From Voacanga thouarsii (lineage: Eukaryota > Streptophyta > Magnoliopsida > Gentianales > Apocynaceae): a stretch of 64,000 bases of DNA. Each line of letters begins with the position of its first letter. Position 1 is the stretch's first letter. Where the stretch lies: assembly GCA_026120185.1 (NCBI GenBank), contig JANUWF010001176.1, positions 5,279,501-5,343,500 of the forward strand, written 5' to 3'. The position numbers were made by a program, and so were the translations under genes. The notes beneath the pieces were generated by a model. It made no database searches, was not told where the DNA came from, and saw only the letters and a program-made list of their open reading frames with translations. Positions 47,058 through 59,064 of the stretch are shown piece after piece.

Positions 47058-47272
47058 CCCCATGAAAAGTTCATTTTTGTACCAACGTATAAAACCCCAT
47101 ATTGTTTGACCTTTATTGTACTATAAAGATACCTATTCTAGCACTTCATATAAGGACAATAGATTTTGGATCTATTGGGTTTGTCTCTTAAAGAAAATTC
47201 TACAAAGGCAACCAAACCCTTATTATATTCATCCCCTAAATGGTCATGTGATTCAATCTATGACCGCTCCAT
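47058..47272 (-). pseudogene. CACTA transposase-associated N-terminal domain
   Basis: Minus strand from an ATG at 47272: MERS, stop, then a block with KIYCPYMKC, stop, NR and finally a VGTKMNFSWG-like end. It fits the transposase-associated domain that precedes TNP2 in CACTA elements (Trp-Met start, CPC-x-KC motif). It lies exactly where the TNP2 ORF would continue if C2 (31904-47052) and one TGTTT were removed. At least two stops. Confidence 0.65.
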
Positions 47273-49680
47273 CCACCTAATCATTTTGTCACAAAGAAAG
47301 TCATACCTCACATAAAAGGGCTTTGAAAATGGAGCATTAAATTAAATATCATTGTGCTAATGGAGAAGAGAAATGTAAAGCTATGGATTGGTGAAACACA
47401 AGGACAAGGAAAATTATGAAATTGTTTAATTTGATCTTGTCTATTTTGAAATCAAGTTCAAAACCTTAATTTAAACTTTGAGTAAAGTTTTCCTTCTTAA
47501 GCCACAAATTTCCTTCAAGTCATTTTCTATCGTTTCTTTAGCTACCATATAGAAAAGTATTAGAAATTTGAAATCAAAATCATCAAGTTTCAAAATGCTC
47601 TAATCTATCATTTCTTTCTTTCTCACTCCTTCTATTTTTGAACACTTTTTTATACAGTATCCCTTATAAATTGAACATTTTCAAGGAACTAAGCACCTCA
47701 AGATGTGTCAAGGATTCAAGTTAACCAACAAAAAAAATACATAAAATCAATTCAATCATTCAGTAAAACTAATTTAAGTCCATATAGCATGAAATTAACT
47801 GAAGGGCAATCACTCATTACCTGTGAGAAGTGATTAGCCATCACTCACGAAGAATGATAATCCATCATTCATGGGGATCTAACAAAGAAAATGATTTTCT
47901 TACCTTAGTAAGGCTCCTATGGACAATCAAAGAAATAATTGTATCTCTAACCTGTGCAACATAGCAAATACTACTTAATTAGTCTAAATGAAGAATAAAA
48001 ATGAATAAAAGCACATTATTAAACAAGAAACCTTCTAGTTATAGTAAATTGCTAATATATATGAATCTTCTCCCTCATCCTAACTACATTCCTAGATTTG
48101 TGCCTTTAATTTTTTTTTTTTAATTTTAGATAAAAAAAATTTCAACTGGAGTCCAATTCAACAACTAATTTAATTTTATGTCCAAAATTAAAAGAATAAA
48201 ATGAACATATATTTAGTAAGTATTGAATTTGATGTATCTTATCAGACTGCAATGTATTTTAGCAATATTGATAGAAGGATGTTATTTAAAAAATGTATAT
48301 AATATGCTATATTAAAGAGAATCTGTACATAAAAAATGGGGGGGGGGGAATTTGTAGTTCAACTATTGTTGGCACATCCCAATTTTCTTTCTTTCTCTCT
48401 CTTTTTTTTTTTTTTTTTTTTACTCTTTCTTGTCTAGAGGATCAATTTGGTACGCTTGGAGAGCAAGTGGGGACGTTTTGAAATGAAAGCCTTAGGTATA
48501 AAACTCCACGAAATAAATAACTAGATAAGTAAAATTACTGCCAAAGGTAAAACCGTTTTCACTTCTTTATCAAATTACTTTATCAAAGATTGCAAATTAA
48601 TTATCAAGAGAAAGCGAAGAAAAAAAAAAGAGACATATTTATCATCCAAGTTAGATGAATTTGGACAGGTAACAAAGAAGGAAAGAAAACAAGAAACAGT
48701 TGTGTGAAAAAAATTTCCTTCCTCTTCCTTTCCATCCCTCTAGTTCTCATAAAAGTTTGCTTGAACTAGTTTAGCTCAGTAAATCACAAATACTCCTTTA
48801 ACTGATTAATTTAATTTGAATGCATCTACATCGAATTTCAAGAATTGTCAATCTAAAAACAGCCCACCCTAATCAAATTACTCAGAGCTTTGCCAAGTAT
48901 TTAAATTCCAGGTGTTTTTCCATTCACAATTTATAACTAAACTGTTCAAAAAAGATTGTGCAATACTGGATGCTCAACTAGAATTTCTAGTCTTTCTTAC
49001 TCAATGAAATTAGTTGTCTAAATGACACTTTGCTTTCACAAAATCATTTAAACTCTTCACTAAACTTTCCCTAACATCACACTAGTGCAAAGCTAATTTA
49101 TTCAACTTAATATACCACTCAAATTTCCCAAAACATTTACTTGTATAGAATACAAAACTGAAATTTCAGTTTACTTGTTCAAATAGATACCTCGTTTCAA
49201 TTTACTTGTTCAAACAGAAGCAGTTCTCTATGTGTGTATCATGAAGTTCTCTTCTCACTAAAAACCCTAACTACCATCACCATCAAACTTGCTAGCACAA
49301 TATAACGGTTGTTCCTTCTTAAGCACTGTCCTCATGTGGATACTATTAGAGATGCCTCTACGCTTGTGACATGGGGGCTGATCATGAACTAGTAGGAAAA
49401 GAGGCATATGTTCGGCTGATTTTGGTGACTACACACAAGATTGAGGAATCCTAGATTTGAAATCTAACATCGTAGGCATCTCACTATATGTTGGATTGTC
49501 GCTTAATGCTAAAATGTATCATGTGGTCTACCATGGTAACACAGGGGTACTGTCTACTTCTCTATCTATGAAAAATTCACTGGATCTTAGTCTAGTTAAG
49601 GGCAAGATCGTTATATGCGATTGAAATAGTAACTCGCAAGTTGATTAATCATCCAAGTGAAGTAAAATGACTAGTTGACT
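47273..49680. other. AT-rich stretch without recognisable gene
   Basis: No coding region or LTR recognised. It may include the 5' subterminal part of the CACTA element, but no terminal CACTA inverted repeat was found. Two neighbouring hairpins with equal layout occur at 47829-47845 and 47852-47870. A poly-G run (about 48340) and a poly-T run (about 48400-48420) are simple-sequence features. Confidence 0.5.
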
Positions 49681-50060
49681 AGCTTGAAAGTGGTCGAAAA
49701 GACCAAGCAGTATACATGAAAGAAAATAGGGGATCTAAAAAGTTGAAAAAAAAAGAAGCAGGACCAACTATGCCAAGGAAAAATGTGTAGGGACTAAACA
49801 TATTAATTTACCTATTTTTTAAGTTGGGTTTACAATAAAATGACTAATTTGCCCTTCTATATTTGGTCAATGCCGAAGTTCATTAATTGACTAATTGTTG
49901 ACTTGCCGGAAAATTGTTCGAAAAAAAAAAAAAAAGATAGGGGACCAAGTAGTGCACGCAAAAAAAGATAGGGAATTTAATAATTTGAAAAAGAAGAGAG
50001 ACCAATCTTACCAAACATAAAAAGTTTAGGGATTAAAGTTAACAATATACCTGAGAAAAA
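49681..50060. repeat. Dispersed repeat, inverted copy of 27207-27600
   Basis: Contains AAAAAGTTTAGGGATTAAA and related words (AGGGACTAAAC at 49790). It aligns in reverse complement with 27207-27460. Non-coding; the class is uncertain. Confidence 0.5.
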
Positions 50061-50196
50061 CTAATAAAACATGTACAACCATAGTTTTCAATCCAATAAT
50101 CGTTAGGTATTTAAATTTTGGCTCCTTTAAAAATTCAAGTCTAAAATTGTAGCTCAAATTCAAGGTCGAACTCTCCATTACCCAACCCAACGCCTT

Positions 50197-50234
50197 AGTT
50201 ATCCATGTGATTGCTAGCACTCACATGGATAACT
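50197..50234. repeat. Perfect 14-bp inverted repeat (hairpin)
   Basis: AGTTATCCATGTGA and TCACATGGATAACT are separated by a 10-bp loop. It lies between the dispersed repeat and the TOP6B promoter. It could be a MITE remnant or footprint. Confidence 0.8.
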
Positions 50235-50334
50235 TGTACTAATCCACGTAAAATGGGTTGGATCAAAGTATTAACCTGGACCACTATATGGATTGTAAGT
50301 TTTAAAGGAAAATGGCCAATGGTTTATGAGCATT

Positions 50335-50405
50335 TGGGCTGTAATTTGGGCTTCAGGCCCATTCTTTTTACTCCAAAGAAAAGAGAAGGCTGGAAAGTAT
50401 AAAAG
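50335..50405 (+). promoter_or_regulatory. Probable TOP6B promoter: site II elements and TATA box
   Basis: Three TGGGCY-type site II motifs in 27 bp (TGGGCT at 50335 and 50347; AGGCCCATT at 50355, reverse), then TATAAAAG at 50398. An AAACCCTAG telo-box-like motif lies at 50648. Site II plus telo box is a known combination in plant genes active in dividing cells, which suits a topoisomerase needed for endoreduplication. The start site is not shown by the sequence. Confidence 0.5.
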
Positions 50406-50447
50406 TTATGGTATCCTATCTATTTCCGACTCCCAGTTATACTTGCC

Positions 50448-50699
50448 CTAAGAACCGTCCAATCCATCATCACAATTATCATCCAATGGCCTCAACCGCT
50501 TCTTTAGTACATTTTCAGTACCAAGTTTTTTGTTTGCTTTGCATCGGCTAAAAAGTGAAGAACGACCATAAACTTCAATGCTGATAAGAGGCAGTGTAGA
50601 AGAATTCGCTCTCACTCTGAGGCCTAAAGATTTCCCAAATGGAACATAAACCCTAGCTACCAAAAACCGCCAAACTTGGAGATAAAGAGAAAAGACCAA
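50448..50699 (-). CDS. Unassigned 83-residue ORF antisense to the TOP6B leader
   Basis: Open minus-strand frame with ordinary composition: a hydrophobic N-terminus (MVFSLYLQVWRFLVARVYVP) and a basic, then acidic end (KKRLRPLDDNCDDGLDG). It would start about 70 bp from the TOP6B start codon in divergent orientation. I do not recognise it. It could be the first exon of a divergent gene, with any later exons lost or unrecognised at lower coordinates, or a chance frame in the TOP6B 5' leader. The TATA and site II motifs lie on its far side, which favours the second reading. Confidence 0.25.
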   Translation of the reverse strand: MVFSLYLQVWRFLVARVYVPFGKSLGLRVRANSSTLPLISIEVYGRSSLFSRCKANKKLGTENVLKKRLRPLDDNCDDGLDGS

Positions 50700-50769
50700 A
50701 GAAAAATAAATGAATTAATTTATTTTTTAGTCTAAGTTCAAAATTTCAGGTGAACTTTAGTTGGAAGAG

Positions 50770-51005
50770 ATGGAGATTGGAGAGAGCAGTGAGAACCCAG
50801 TTGGATCAAAGAAATCCAAGTCAAAACCTCCTAGAAAACACAAGGATGGTGTGCTCAAACGGAGTAAGTAAATTAGCAGAAACTACTCTTTCTTGGGCTG
50901 GGGTGGAATTAGGGAGTAATTTCATTAATTTTGATTTTCTTTTCCAATGCAGAGTCCCCAGCCGAATTTTTTGCAGATAACAAGAATATTGCTGGATTTG
51001 ATAAT
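50770..51005 (+). CDS. TOP6B: DNA topoisomerase VI subunit B, exons 1 and 2 (5' end of gene)
   Basis: Exon 1 is 50770-50863 (MEIGESSENPVGSKKSKSKP, then a basic stretch). Its donor GTAAGT starts at 50864. The acceptor TGCAG ends at 50952. Exon 2 is 50953-51005 and its donor GTAAGC starts at 51006. The splice joins in frame and gives KSPAEFFADNKNIAGFDN, which I recognise as the conserved start of plant TOP6B (RHL3/HYP6/BIN3), just before the GHKL ATPase domain. TOP6B is the ATPase subunit of the nuclear type IIB topoisomerase needed for endoreduplication. The next exon, which should open the ATPase domain (PGKSLYTTVRELVENALDSA), is not found downstream to 64000; intron 2 is occupied by C3 and more elements. 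So it is either a live gene with a very long intron or a truncated gene. Confidence 0.8.
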
Positions 51006-51181
51006 GTAAGCTGAAACTATACACAACTAATAGATATTCGAAAATTCAATTTGAGACTAGTGGAAAACTTTTAGTTTTGTTTGAAGGAAAAGCTGAATTT
51101 CTTATGGTTAATTTGTTGAAGGAAGTAAATTCTTGGATTTTAGTTATTTCCAGCCATGCTTTGGGGCTTGTTTGCTTATGG

Positions 51182-51191
51182 GTGTGTGTGT

Positions 51192-51230
<39 letters not shown>
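51182..51230. repeat. (GT)n microsatellite
   Basis: About 24 GT units with one break near 51193, followed by an AT-rich poly-T stretch. It lies in the presumed TOP6B intron 2. Confidence 0.95.
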
Positions 51231-51232
<2 letters not shown>

Positions 51233-51274
51233 TTTTTAAATTTTTTTTTTTTTTGTTATTGATTTTTTGGACTG

Positions 51275-51625
51275 TGTTATGAAATTTTGGTAATATTAGA
51301 ATAAAATCTACATATAATAAATCTATAACTATTATTTTCACAAGAATTTTTTCAAACTTTTTTCTTTCTTTTCTTTCACAACTTTCTCTAACAATTATCT
51401 CACAATTGGTATATCTCTTAAACTTGGGAAGAGCTCTATTTATAGAGCTTTATTAGTGGAGCTAATCATCTATTTTCACTAATGTATTAGTGGTGTCTCC
51501 ACTAACTCCATTAATATGTATTAGTAATGTTTATGGTGGACATCCATATCCACTAATAGAATTAGTGGAGCTTCCACTAATGGAATTAATGGAGCTTCCA
51601 CTACTTCACTAATATAATCACAACA
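51275..51625 (-). repeat. C3 copia LTR
   Basis: On the minus strand it begins TGTTGTGATTATATTAGTG (51625) and ends TTTCATAACA (51275), 351 bp. A clear polypurine tract (AAGGGGGAG) abuts its start at 51626. CTATAAATAGAGCTC (about 51430-51447, minus strand) is a good TATA box. Short ATTAGTGGAG/CTCCACTAAT inverted words fill the U3 part. The partner LTR is missing. Confidence 0.8.
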
Positions 51626-54402
51626 CTCCCCCTTGGATGTCCATTACATAAAGAATATGCCTCGTTAAAACCTTACTAGATAAAACTCAGTGGAAAAAAA
51701 ATCTAGTGAAGGAAAAAGAGTATACTATTCTATATGTTTGCTTATTACTCTCCCTGATGAGATGATCCATTTAAATCTTTGAACCGACACATACCGATTT
51801 TATATCTCAACTTCTTAAATGTTGCAGTCGATAAAGTTTTCGTGAAAATATCTGCCAGATTGTCACATGACCGAATTTATAGCACATCAATTTCACTTTT
51901 CTTCTGGAGTTCATAAGTAAAGAAGAATTTTGGTGAAATATATTTTGTCCGATCTCCTTTAATATATCCTCATCATAATTGAGCTATACAAACTGCATTA
52001 TCTTCATAAAAAGGAGTTGGAATATCCCTTCTAGATGATAATCCACAACTTTCTCGAATATAATGAATCACTGATCTTAACCATACATATTCTTGACTTA
52101 CTTCATGAATGGCTATAATTTCAGCATGATTTGAAGAAATAGCTGCTATATATTATTTTGTAGACTGCCATGATATAGCAATATTTTCACATTAAATAGA
52201 TAGCCCGTTTAAGAACGTGCTTTATGTGGATCAGATAAATAACCAACATCTGCATAACCTATCAATGTTGGGCTAGTTGTATTTGAATAAAATAATCCAA
52301 GATCAATTGTACTTTAGAGATATCGAATGACTTATTTAATTCCATTCCAATGTCGTTGTATTAGTGAAAAACTAAATCTTGCTCATAAATTACAGCAAAT
52401 GCAATATCAAGTCATGTATTATTAGCAAAATACATCAATGCACCAATTGCATTGAGATATGGTACTTCAGGACCAATGAGTTCTTTATCATCTTCTTGAG
52501 GTAAAAAAGGATATTTATTCACATCTAATGACCGGACAATCTTTGGAATACTCAATGAATGTGCTTTGTCCATGTAAAATCTTTTTAGAACTTTTGCTGT
52601 ATATGTTGATTGATGAATAAATGTTTCACTTTCTAGATGTTCAATTTGTAAACTAAGACAAAATTTAGTTTTATCAAAATCCTTGATTTCAAATTCTCTT
52701 TTTAAATAATCATTTGTTTCTTAGAACTTTTCTGGAGTTCCAATAAGATTAATATCATCAACATATATAGCTAATATCATAAATTTAGAATCAAATTTCT
52801 TAATAAAAACACATAGACATACTTGGTCATTTTTAAATCCCACTTTCAATAAATATTCACTAAGATGATTGAACCACATGCGCTCAGATTACTTCAGGCT
52901 ATATAATGATTTCTGCAACTTGATAGAGTAATTTTCACTAGGATAATGTTTATATGCTTTGGGCATGCAAAATCCTTCAGAGATTTTCATATAAACATCA
53001 TTTTTCTAAATTTCAATACAAGTAAGCATTAACAACATCTAATAGGCGCATATCTATCTTTTCATGTACTGTCAAACTGATAAGATATCGGAGTGTAATA
53101 TCATCAACAACAAGAGAATAAGTTTCATCATAATTAATACCTGGTCTTTGTGAAAAACCTTGGGCCACTAACCGTACTTTATATCGTACGATTTCATTAT
53201 TTTCACTGCACTTTCGCACAAATATCCATTTGTAGCTAACAGGTTTACACATTTCGGTATTCAGACTGCAGGTCCGAAGACTTCACATTTTGTAAGTATA
53301 TTTAACTCTGATTGAATCGCATCTTTCTATTGTTGCTAATCTTTTCTATGCCGACATTCATCAACTGATATTAGTTTAAGATCATCATTATCATATGTAA
53401 CATCAGAGATATATTGTATTCAAGCATATTATCAATAACAATTTTTATTCGATTCCAACTTCTACCGGAAGTGGTATAATTGATAGAAATTTTAGTGTTA
53501 TTTTCATCAACTTCTGGTTCTTTTATTTTGTCATCAGTTCTCTCTTGTTCTTTATTATTCTTTTCTTCAATATGATCATTTTGATTATTTAATCTTCTTT
53601 TCTTTCGAGGATTTTTATTTTTAGAACCAAGAGATCAGCCACGCTCCTGGTATGCTTTTGACTCATCAGCTATAGGTATAATCTTTTGTTCTGTTGGGAC
53701 TTCAATTCAAATAGGAGCATTTATAACTGGAATATGCAATTTTGTTACTCTTCTGGAATTAACAAAAGCTTCTGGCATTTGATTTGCAATACTTTACAAA
53801 TGAATTATCTTTTGAACTTCAAGTTCACACGAGTTTGTGCGCGGATCAAGATAATTTAATGATGTTATCCAAGCAAGATCTTTCTCATGTTGTTTATGTT
53901 CTCCTCCTAATTTAGGGAATAATGATTCATCAAAATGATAATCAACAAATCTTGTTGTGAATACATCTCCTGTCAGGAGTTCAACATACTTGATAATAGA
54001 GAGAGAATTATATCCAACGTATATCCCTTTTCTTCTTAGAGGACCCATCTTTGTACATTGGTTTGGTATAATTGGAACATATACAGCACATCCAAAAATT
54101 CTTAAATGAGTAATATTTGGTTCTAAACCAAAAGTTAATTGCAAATGAGAGAATTTATGATAACTAGTTGGCCTTATACATGCAAGTGTTGCAACATGTA
54201 AAATAGCATGTCCCTAGGCAAATGTTGGGAGATTTGTTTTCATTAATAATGGTCTGGTAATTAATTGTAATATTTTAATAAAAGATTCAGTAAGACCATT
54301 TTGTGTATGAATATGAATTACAAGATGTTCAACATTAATCCCAATTAACATGCAATATACATCAAAAGCATGTGATGAAAATTCACCAGCATTATCCAAA
54401 CG
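51626..54402 (-). pseudogene. Ty1/copia pol, 5'-truncated (C3)
   Basis: Sense order on the minus strand: integrase core end (54399-54214; MDNAGEFSSHAFDVYC, then HTQNGLTESFIK), integrase C-terminal region (54144-53794; RIFGCAVYVPI and GIYVGY), RT start (53252-53013; YKVRLVAQGFSQRPGINYDET), an RT catalytic box YVDD still intact (52754-52765), and RNase H remains down to about 51780. Many stops. It ends abruptly inside the integrase core at 54402, where the second R LTR begins, so the 5' half was lost at that junction. Confidence 0.85.
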
Positions 54403-55488
54403 GAGGCCTCAACCCCCGTTAATGTTTGAAGTATACTTTCCAACTGATTAGGATTTTCATTCGAATGTCTCTCTATCTAGCTAATTATGCGACCAGATCA
54501 TAATTGTATTCAACAGAACCTACACTTGGTCATCTTTCTAGGCATGCCAAAAAAAGAGGCGTTGACTCTAAATTTCATCATCTGGCCATCAAATCAGTGA
54601 CTAGTAGAAACCAGTTTAGTTATGCTTGGTCTGGCCGAAAATAGCACTTTGTCGGTCGAGTAATTCACACTTTTTACTACTTTTACTATGCAATTATATC
54701 TAGAAAATTACGCAGGAAGCTAAAGATCAAACGATAGGATTCCTTGAAGCACTCCAAAAAGCCCCTAATCAAGTTTCAATTCATGGGGTGAATGCAATAA
54801 TCTGGTAGAATTGGAAGGAATGAATTGGAGGCCAAGAGTGAGACCTCGAAAGCACAAACACTTAATTATTTTGAAAGAAAGACTTGGTTGAAATTGATTG
54901 AAAGCTATAAAAATACATGAATTTAAAGGAAAGCTATAAAGAAACCAGTAAAACAAGTTTTCAAAAATGAAATTAAGGATTGAAATATGCTTTTGAGATG
55001 ATTTCTTGATGTGCTTTGCCTTTTGTTCGTCTTCTGGCTTTTATAAGCAGAACTTCTTGGTCCCCAAGCTTCTAGGTCAAGTTTCCATGATTAAAAATTG
55101 AGAAAATGGCGATTATGGTTGTTCTCCTCTGCTCTATGATAGTTAATGGCAAAGTAGGAGATTCATTGATCGAGAAATCCGTGCATTAACTTGCCAACAA
55201 CTAACTTCCTTGAAGATAGGAAGTGTTTTGAAGTCAAACTCCTGATCACAACTAACTTCCTTAAAGACAGGAAGCATTTTGACCAAAGTTAAACTCCTAG
55301 TCAACTGCAACTTCGACTTGTCAGGGTTCTATTTGAGGCTGTTTGGCATAGCTTGTTTATTTGATTCATTCGCACTTGTTCGGCCCATCCAGATGATACT
55401 AATAACTGACCCGTCCAGTTATGCTCTGGCTTGCTTGTCCAGCCAAAAGTTGATTTATCTGGCCAGCTACATTTTTTGGGCGTCAACA
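54403..55488 (-). repeat. R-family LTR, second copy
   Basis: Aligns with 22227-23207 and extends further, to its true sense start TGTTGACGCCC (55488). At the C3 side it lacks only the terminal 2-3 bp. Its flanks (AAACG and ATATG) do not form a target duplication, and C3 does not resume after it, so it is not a simple solo insertion. It has the same two palindromic 30-bp units near 55199 and 55250. Confidence 0.85.
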
Positions 55489-55786
55489 ATATGTATGTAT
55501 AATCTGTTACAAATCTTAATTGCTACTTCAACCTTTGCATCACAAACGTCTATTGTAATTTCAATATGTGTAGTTATTATACATTTAAGCCAAAATTTTA
55601 ACAACTTATCAATAATAACTTATCCTAGTGGTAGAAGGATTGTTACTCAAGACGTAAAGTTTGATATAGAAAATCATACAAGTAAATAGTTTATCTTTAA
55701 ACTTCAACAATTATTTTTCTCGATTTAAAAAAATACCAACTCTACTAACTTTTAAAGATACTCAAATCCAAAAGAATATATACATA

Positions 55787-55829
<43 letters not shown>

Positions 55830-58737
55830 AACTCAAATCTCAATATTTAATAAGGGATATTTCTGATTAATTAAACTATTATATTATCACATTAATATGA
55901 ATATATTTATTAGCTAGTGAATTAACTCGACTTAAAAGTGATTTTTTATATATTTTTCTTTCAAACTTAAGAAACAAGAATAATTTTTAAAATCATTTAT
56001 ACGGTATTAATTTTTCTCAAAACAACATTGGTCTACAATTAGAAGTATACAAGTATGCAAGAATATTTTACAATAGTTTTTAACTAAAGAATTTGAAAAC
56101 AACTTATTCTAAACAAGAAGAAATCAGGTCTTTAATTTGTTACTTCAACCGAACTCGGATGGAATTAACATTTGCATGGTATTGCATTCCTTCTCCAAGT
56201 ACGTATAAAAATTTGTCTCCTACCATATTAAAAATATTTATATAAATTTAATTTTTTTTGTAAATAATATATTTATATTAAAATTTTAAATTTAAAAAAT
56301 ACATATATAATGTATATAATATGATATACAAAATATACATACTGCATTAACATCCTATTATTTCACCGATAATGGAGGGGCATCAAAACCCATGCTTGAA
56401 AAGAAACTTTTGGATTTTAGTCCCCACCAACCCCGCCACCCCCCCCCCCCCACCCACTCGGGGAACCTCCCGCAACAAAAAAAACATCTATTCCAATTAT
56501 CAAGTCATTATTATCTCACAGCTTCATTGAAGATAATTTTTCCAAAAATAAAAAAGATAAGGTGATTTGATGTTTGATGTTAGTCCAAAAATAGTATTAT
56601 CACGAAGAAGGGATTTTTGGGTCCACAAGGTTGAAATCTAGTGTTGGATTTGAGACGAAATGGTACCCTCCCCACTCTGGGGTTGGACTGATTCATCACA
56701 CGAGTCGCTGGAAAAAAGGACCACGTAATGACTGAGCCTTGTGTTTTCAGAATTTATTCACTGAGTGATGGCTATAATAGTAATTTCAAGCACGAAGATA
56801 ATTGCGTCAGTACTAGTACTACATTGCCTTGTGAAATTTAAAACTAGTATGGAACACATTTATCGAAAGAGACGCCATAGCTTGGATTTAGTTTGGGTAC
56901 TTTTCGTACACAAATTTATGTGTCATGAAGGGCCAAATTCATGAACGAGGAGTTCTGACTAGATTGGCTGTATCATTGTGAAAAAACCCACATTGTACAT
57001 GTGCAGATACTGACATTTGAATGCTATCTACTTTCTGTTTTCGCTTCAAAAATAGATATTTATATTTTTTTATTTTATTTTAAAATAAGTATTTATTTAT
57101 ATATTTTTAAAATTAATAATTAATTTTTATTTTATTCTTTTTATTTTAAATTAACTATATAACTTTTTAAAATTCTTTTTTTTAAAATTTTTTTACTAAT
57201 TAATAATTATCATATATTTAATAGAGATAGAATTTTAACTCTATCTAATTTATTGTACTATTTTCAATACTTTTAATTTGTGTATAAAATATTATATGAA
57301 CATCTATTTTTAAATAGAGAAAGTTTTAGATATTAAGATTTTTTTTTTCTTTGTAAAAGTGAGATCAAACTTAAATTTATATAATTATGGATTTTAAGAA
57401 TAATTTATAATCTCTAAAAATAGTTAGGCAAAATTCAAACAATTAAATTATAAACAAAAAAAAAATCATATTGTGAATTATTTTTAATCTAGAGTTATCG
57501 TTTTTCTTTTAAATATTAGTGGATTTGTTTCCACCTTTAGATTTTTAAGGCTCTTTGAGTTGGCCCTTTAGTATTTCTATTTTTATTTATGAAATAAAGA
57601 AGTAAAGTTTATTGTCTAATCTCACTTCGGAGAGTTTTTGTTTTGATTAAAAAATTATTAAAGTATTTGTAATCATGACTTTCCATTAGCTAATGAACAA
57701 TCAGTTTGATTTTGATTATTTGAGCAAACATAATCATAATTATTAAAAAAATTTGAAATAGATAAATATACAATCTCTACCTAATTTTTTTACCCAGATT
57801 TCTATATAAGGAAATTGACTAAATTATAGAATATAGTAATGTTAAAATTCTCACAATTGAGTGCACTCAAATAATCAAAAATTAAATTCATAATTGGTCA
57901 ACTAGTGAAAGGGTAAAGTTATAAATTTTAGAATTTCAACGGAATGATATTGATTGATTTGATGAAAGAATGATATAATCACAAAACTACTAATACTATG
58001 GAAGCAAAAATTTCATAGAAAAAAAAAATGTATACTTTTCAGACGATTTCGGAATCTTGAGGTTTTGTGAATCTTTTCGTATTTGCGTTTTCTTGATTTC
58101 AGTAACCAAATTGGCCCTTTTCAATTGTTTTTATCAGAAATTTTAATATGAATATAGGATTATATATATTAAAGGTTATATCATATACATATGATACAAT
58201 TTTTTAAAATTATTGAATTACATAAATTCAATTTACATTAGAATGTCTGTATATATAAAGATAATTTTAAATACAAAAAAATGATTGTACTTATTGTTGA
58301 GTTTTAAAAAACATAATTTATAAATATCATGAATTTTATCAAGACCGAATTAAAGATTTACAATTGAGAGATAAATTATATATTAAGAATATATTAGAGG
58401 ATAATGTTTTAATTTTTAAAGAATTTTAAAGTGTAAATTAAAAAATTATAAGGAAACTTTTTATATTTTAATTTTATTAAGATAAAAATAATGGACGGAT
58501 ATTATCCCTCGCACCTATATCCGTCGTCGGTTTTCGTCGTGTTTAGAATCACGTAACAGATTGGACTTTCGCATTTTTTTTAATCCCAGTCGCTTTTATC
58601 AAGATAGTGACAAATGAACCCATAAAATTCTTAATTCTCATCCTTTATTGCTTTTGAAAAATAAGACAGCTGATTGGACATTTTAGCGTGAAAGAAGGAA
58701 AAACATATTCCTAATCAATTGTTAAATGTCAAAGTTA
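55489..58737. other. AT-rich stretch without recognisable gene
   Basis: No coding region recognised. It contains (TA)n at 55790-55827, a C-rich run at 56438-56460 and a possible MITE at 57040-57330 (CTTCAAAAATAGATATTTAT near one end, CATCTATTTTTAAATAGA near the other). This segment lies between the R LTR and MLE2; its counterpart is absent from the first duplication copy. Confidence 0.5.
55790..55827. repeat. (TA)n microsatellite
   Basis: About 19 TA units. Confidence 0.95.
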
Positions 58738-59064
58738 CCCTCTCTAATTTAAAATAAGTATCATATTAGAAGATTTTACACAGATTAAGAAACTATTAAA
58801 AATAATTAATATACCCTTAATTAATATTTTGACATTCTAACTTTATTCTCTCACCTCATAACTTTCCCTTCTTTCCAGTAATACTCTCTAAATAATAAAA
58901 CATATATTTACCAAATGCAATTAGTCTTTCAAAAATAAGTTTAGAGCCAAAACCATAAACTTATCATTATTCAAATTCTAATCATGGAGCCAAAATGAGC
59001 AAAATCTCACGGGAATCTATGTATGTTTTTTCGAACAATGTTTAACATCTGAATTTCTAAGACC

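Larger units (their letters stand above)
27995..47290 (-). mobile_element. CACTA (En/Spm) transposon, split by C2
   Basis: The left end is CACTACTAAAATACAGCCC at 27995, the classic CACTA terminus, preceded by TAA as a possible 3-bp target site. Subterminal repeats follow, then a minus-strand TNP2-type transposase. C2 (31904-47052) is inserted in the transposase; the transposase-associated N-terminal domain resumes at 47058-47272. The other CACTA terminus was not found downstream, so the right boundary given here is only the last recognisable coding part. Confidence 0.8.

Noticed and set aside
49081..49110. CACTAGTG palindrome-like word as a transposon end
   Set aside because: A short chance match without subterminal repeats or target duplication.
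47273..49680. Right-hand CACTA terminus
   Set aside because: No TAGTG-ended inverted match to CACTACTAAAATACAGCC and no subterminal repeat array was seen in this stretch.
51144..51341. Minus-strand ORF with Thr-His repeats
   Set aside because: Translation of the GT microsatellite.
54403..55488. R LTR as an ordinary solo-LTR insertion in C3
   Set aside because: The flanking 5-mers differ and C3 does not continue on the far side, so a duplication or deletion junction fits better.
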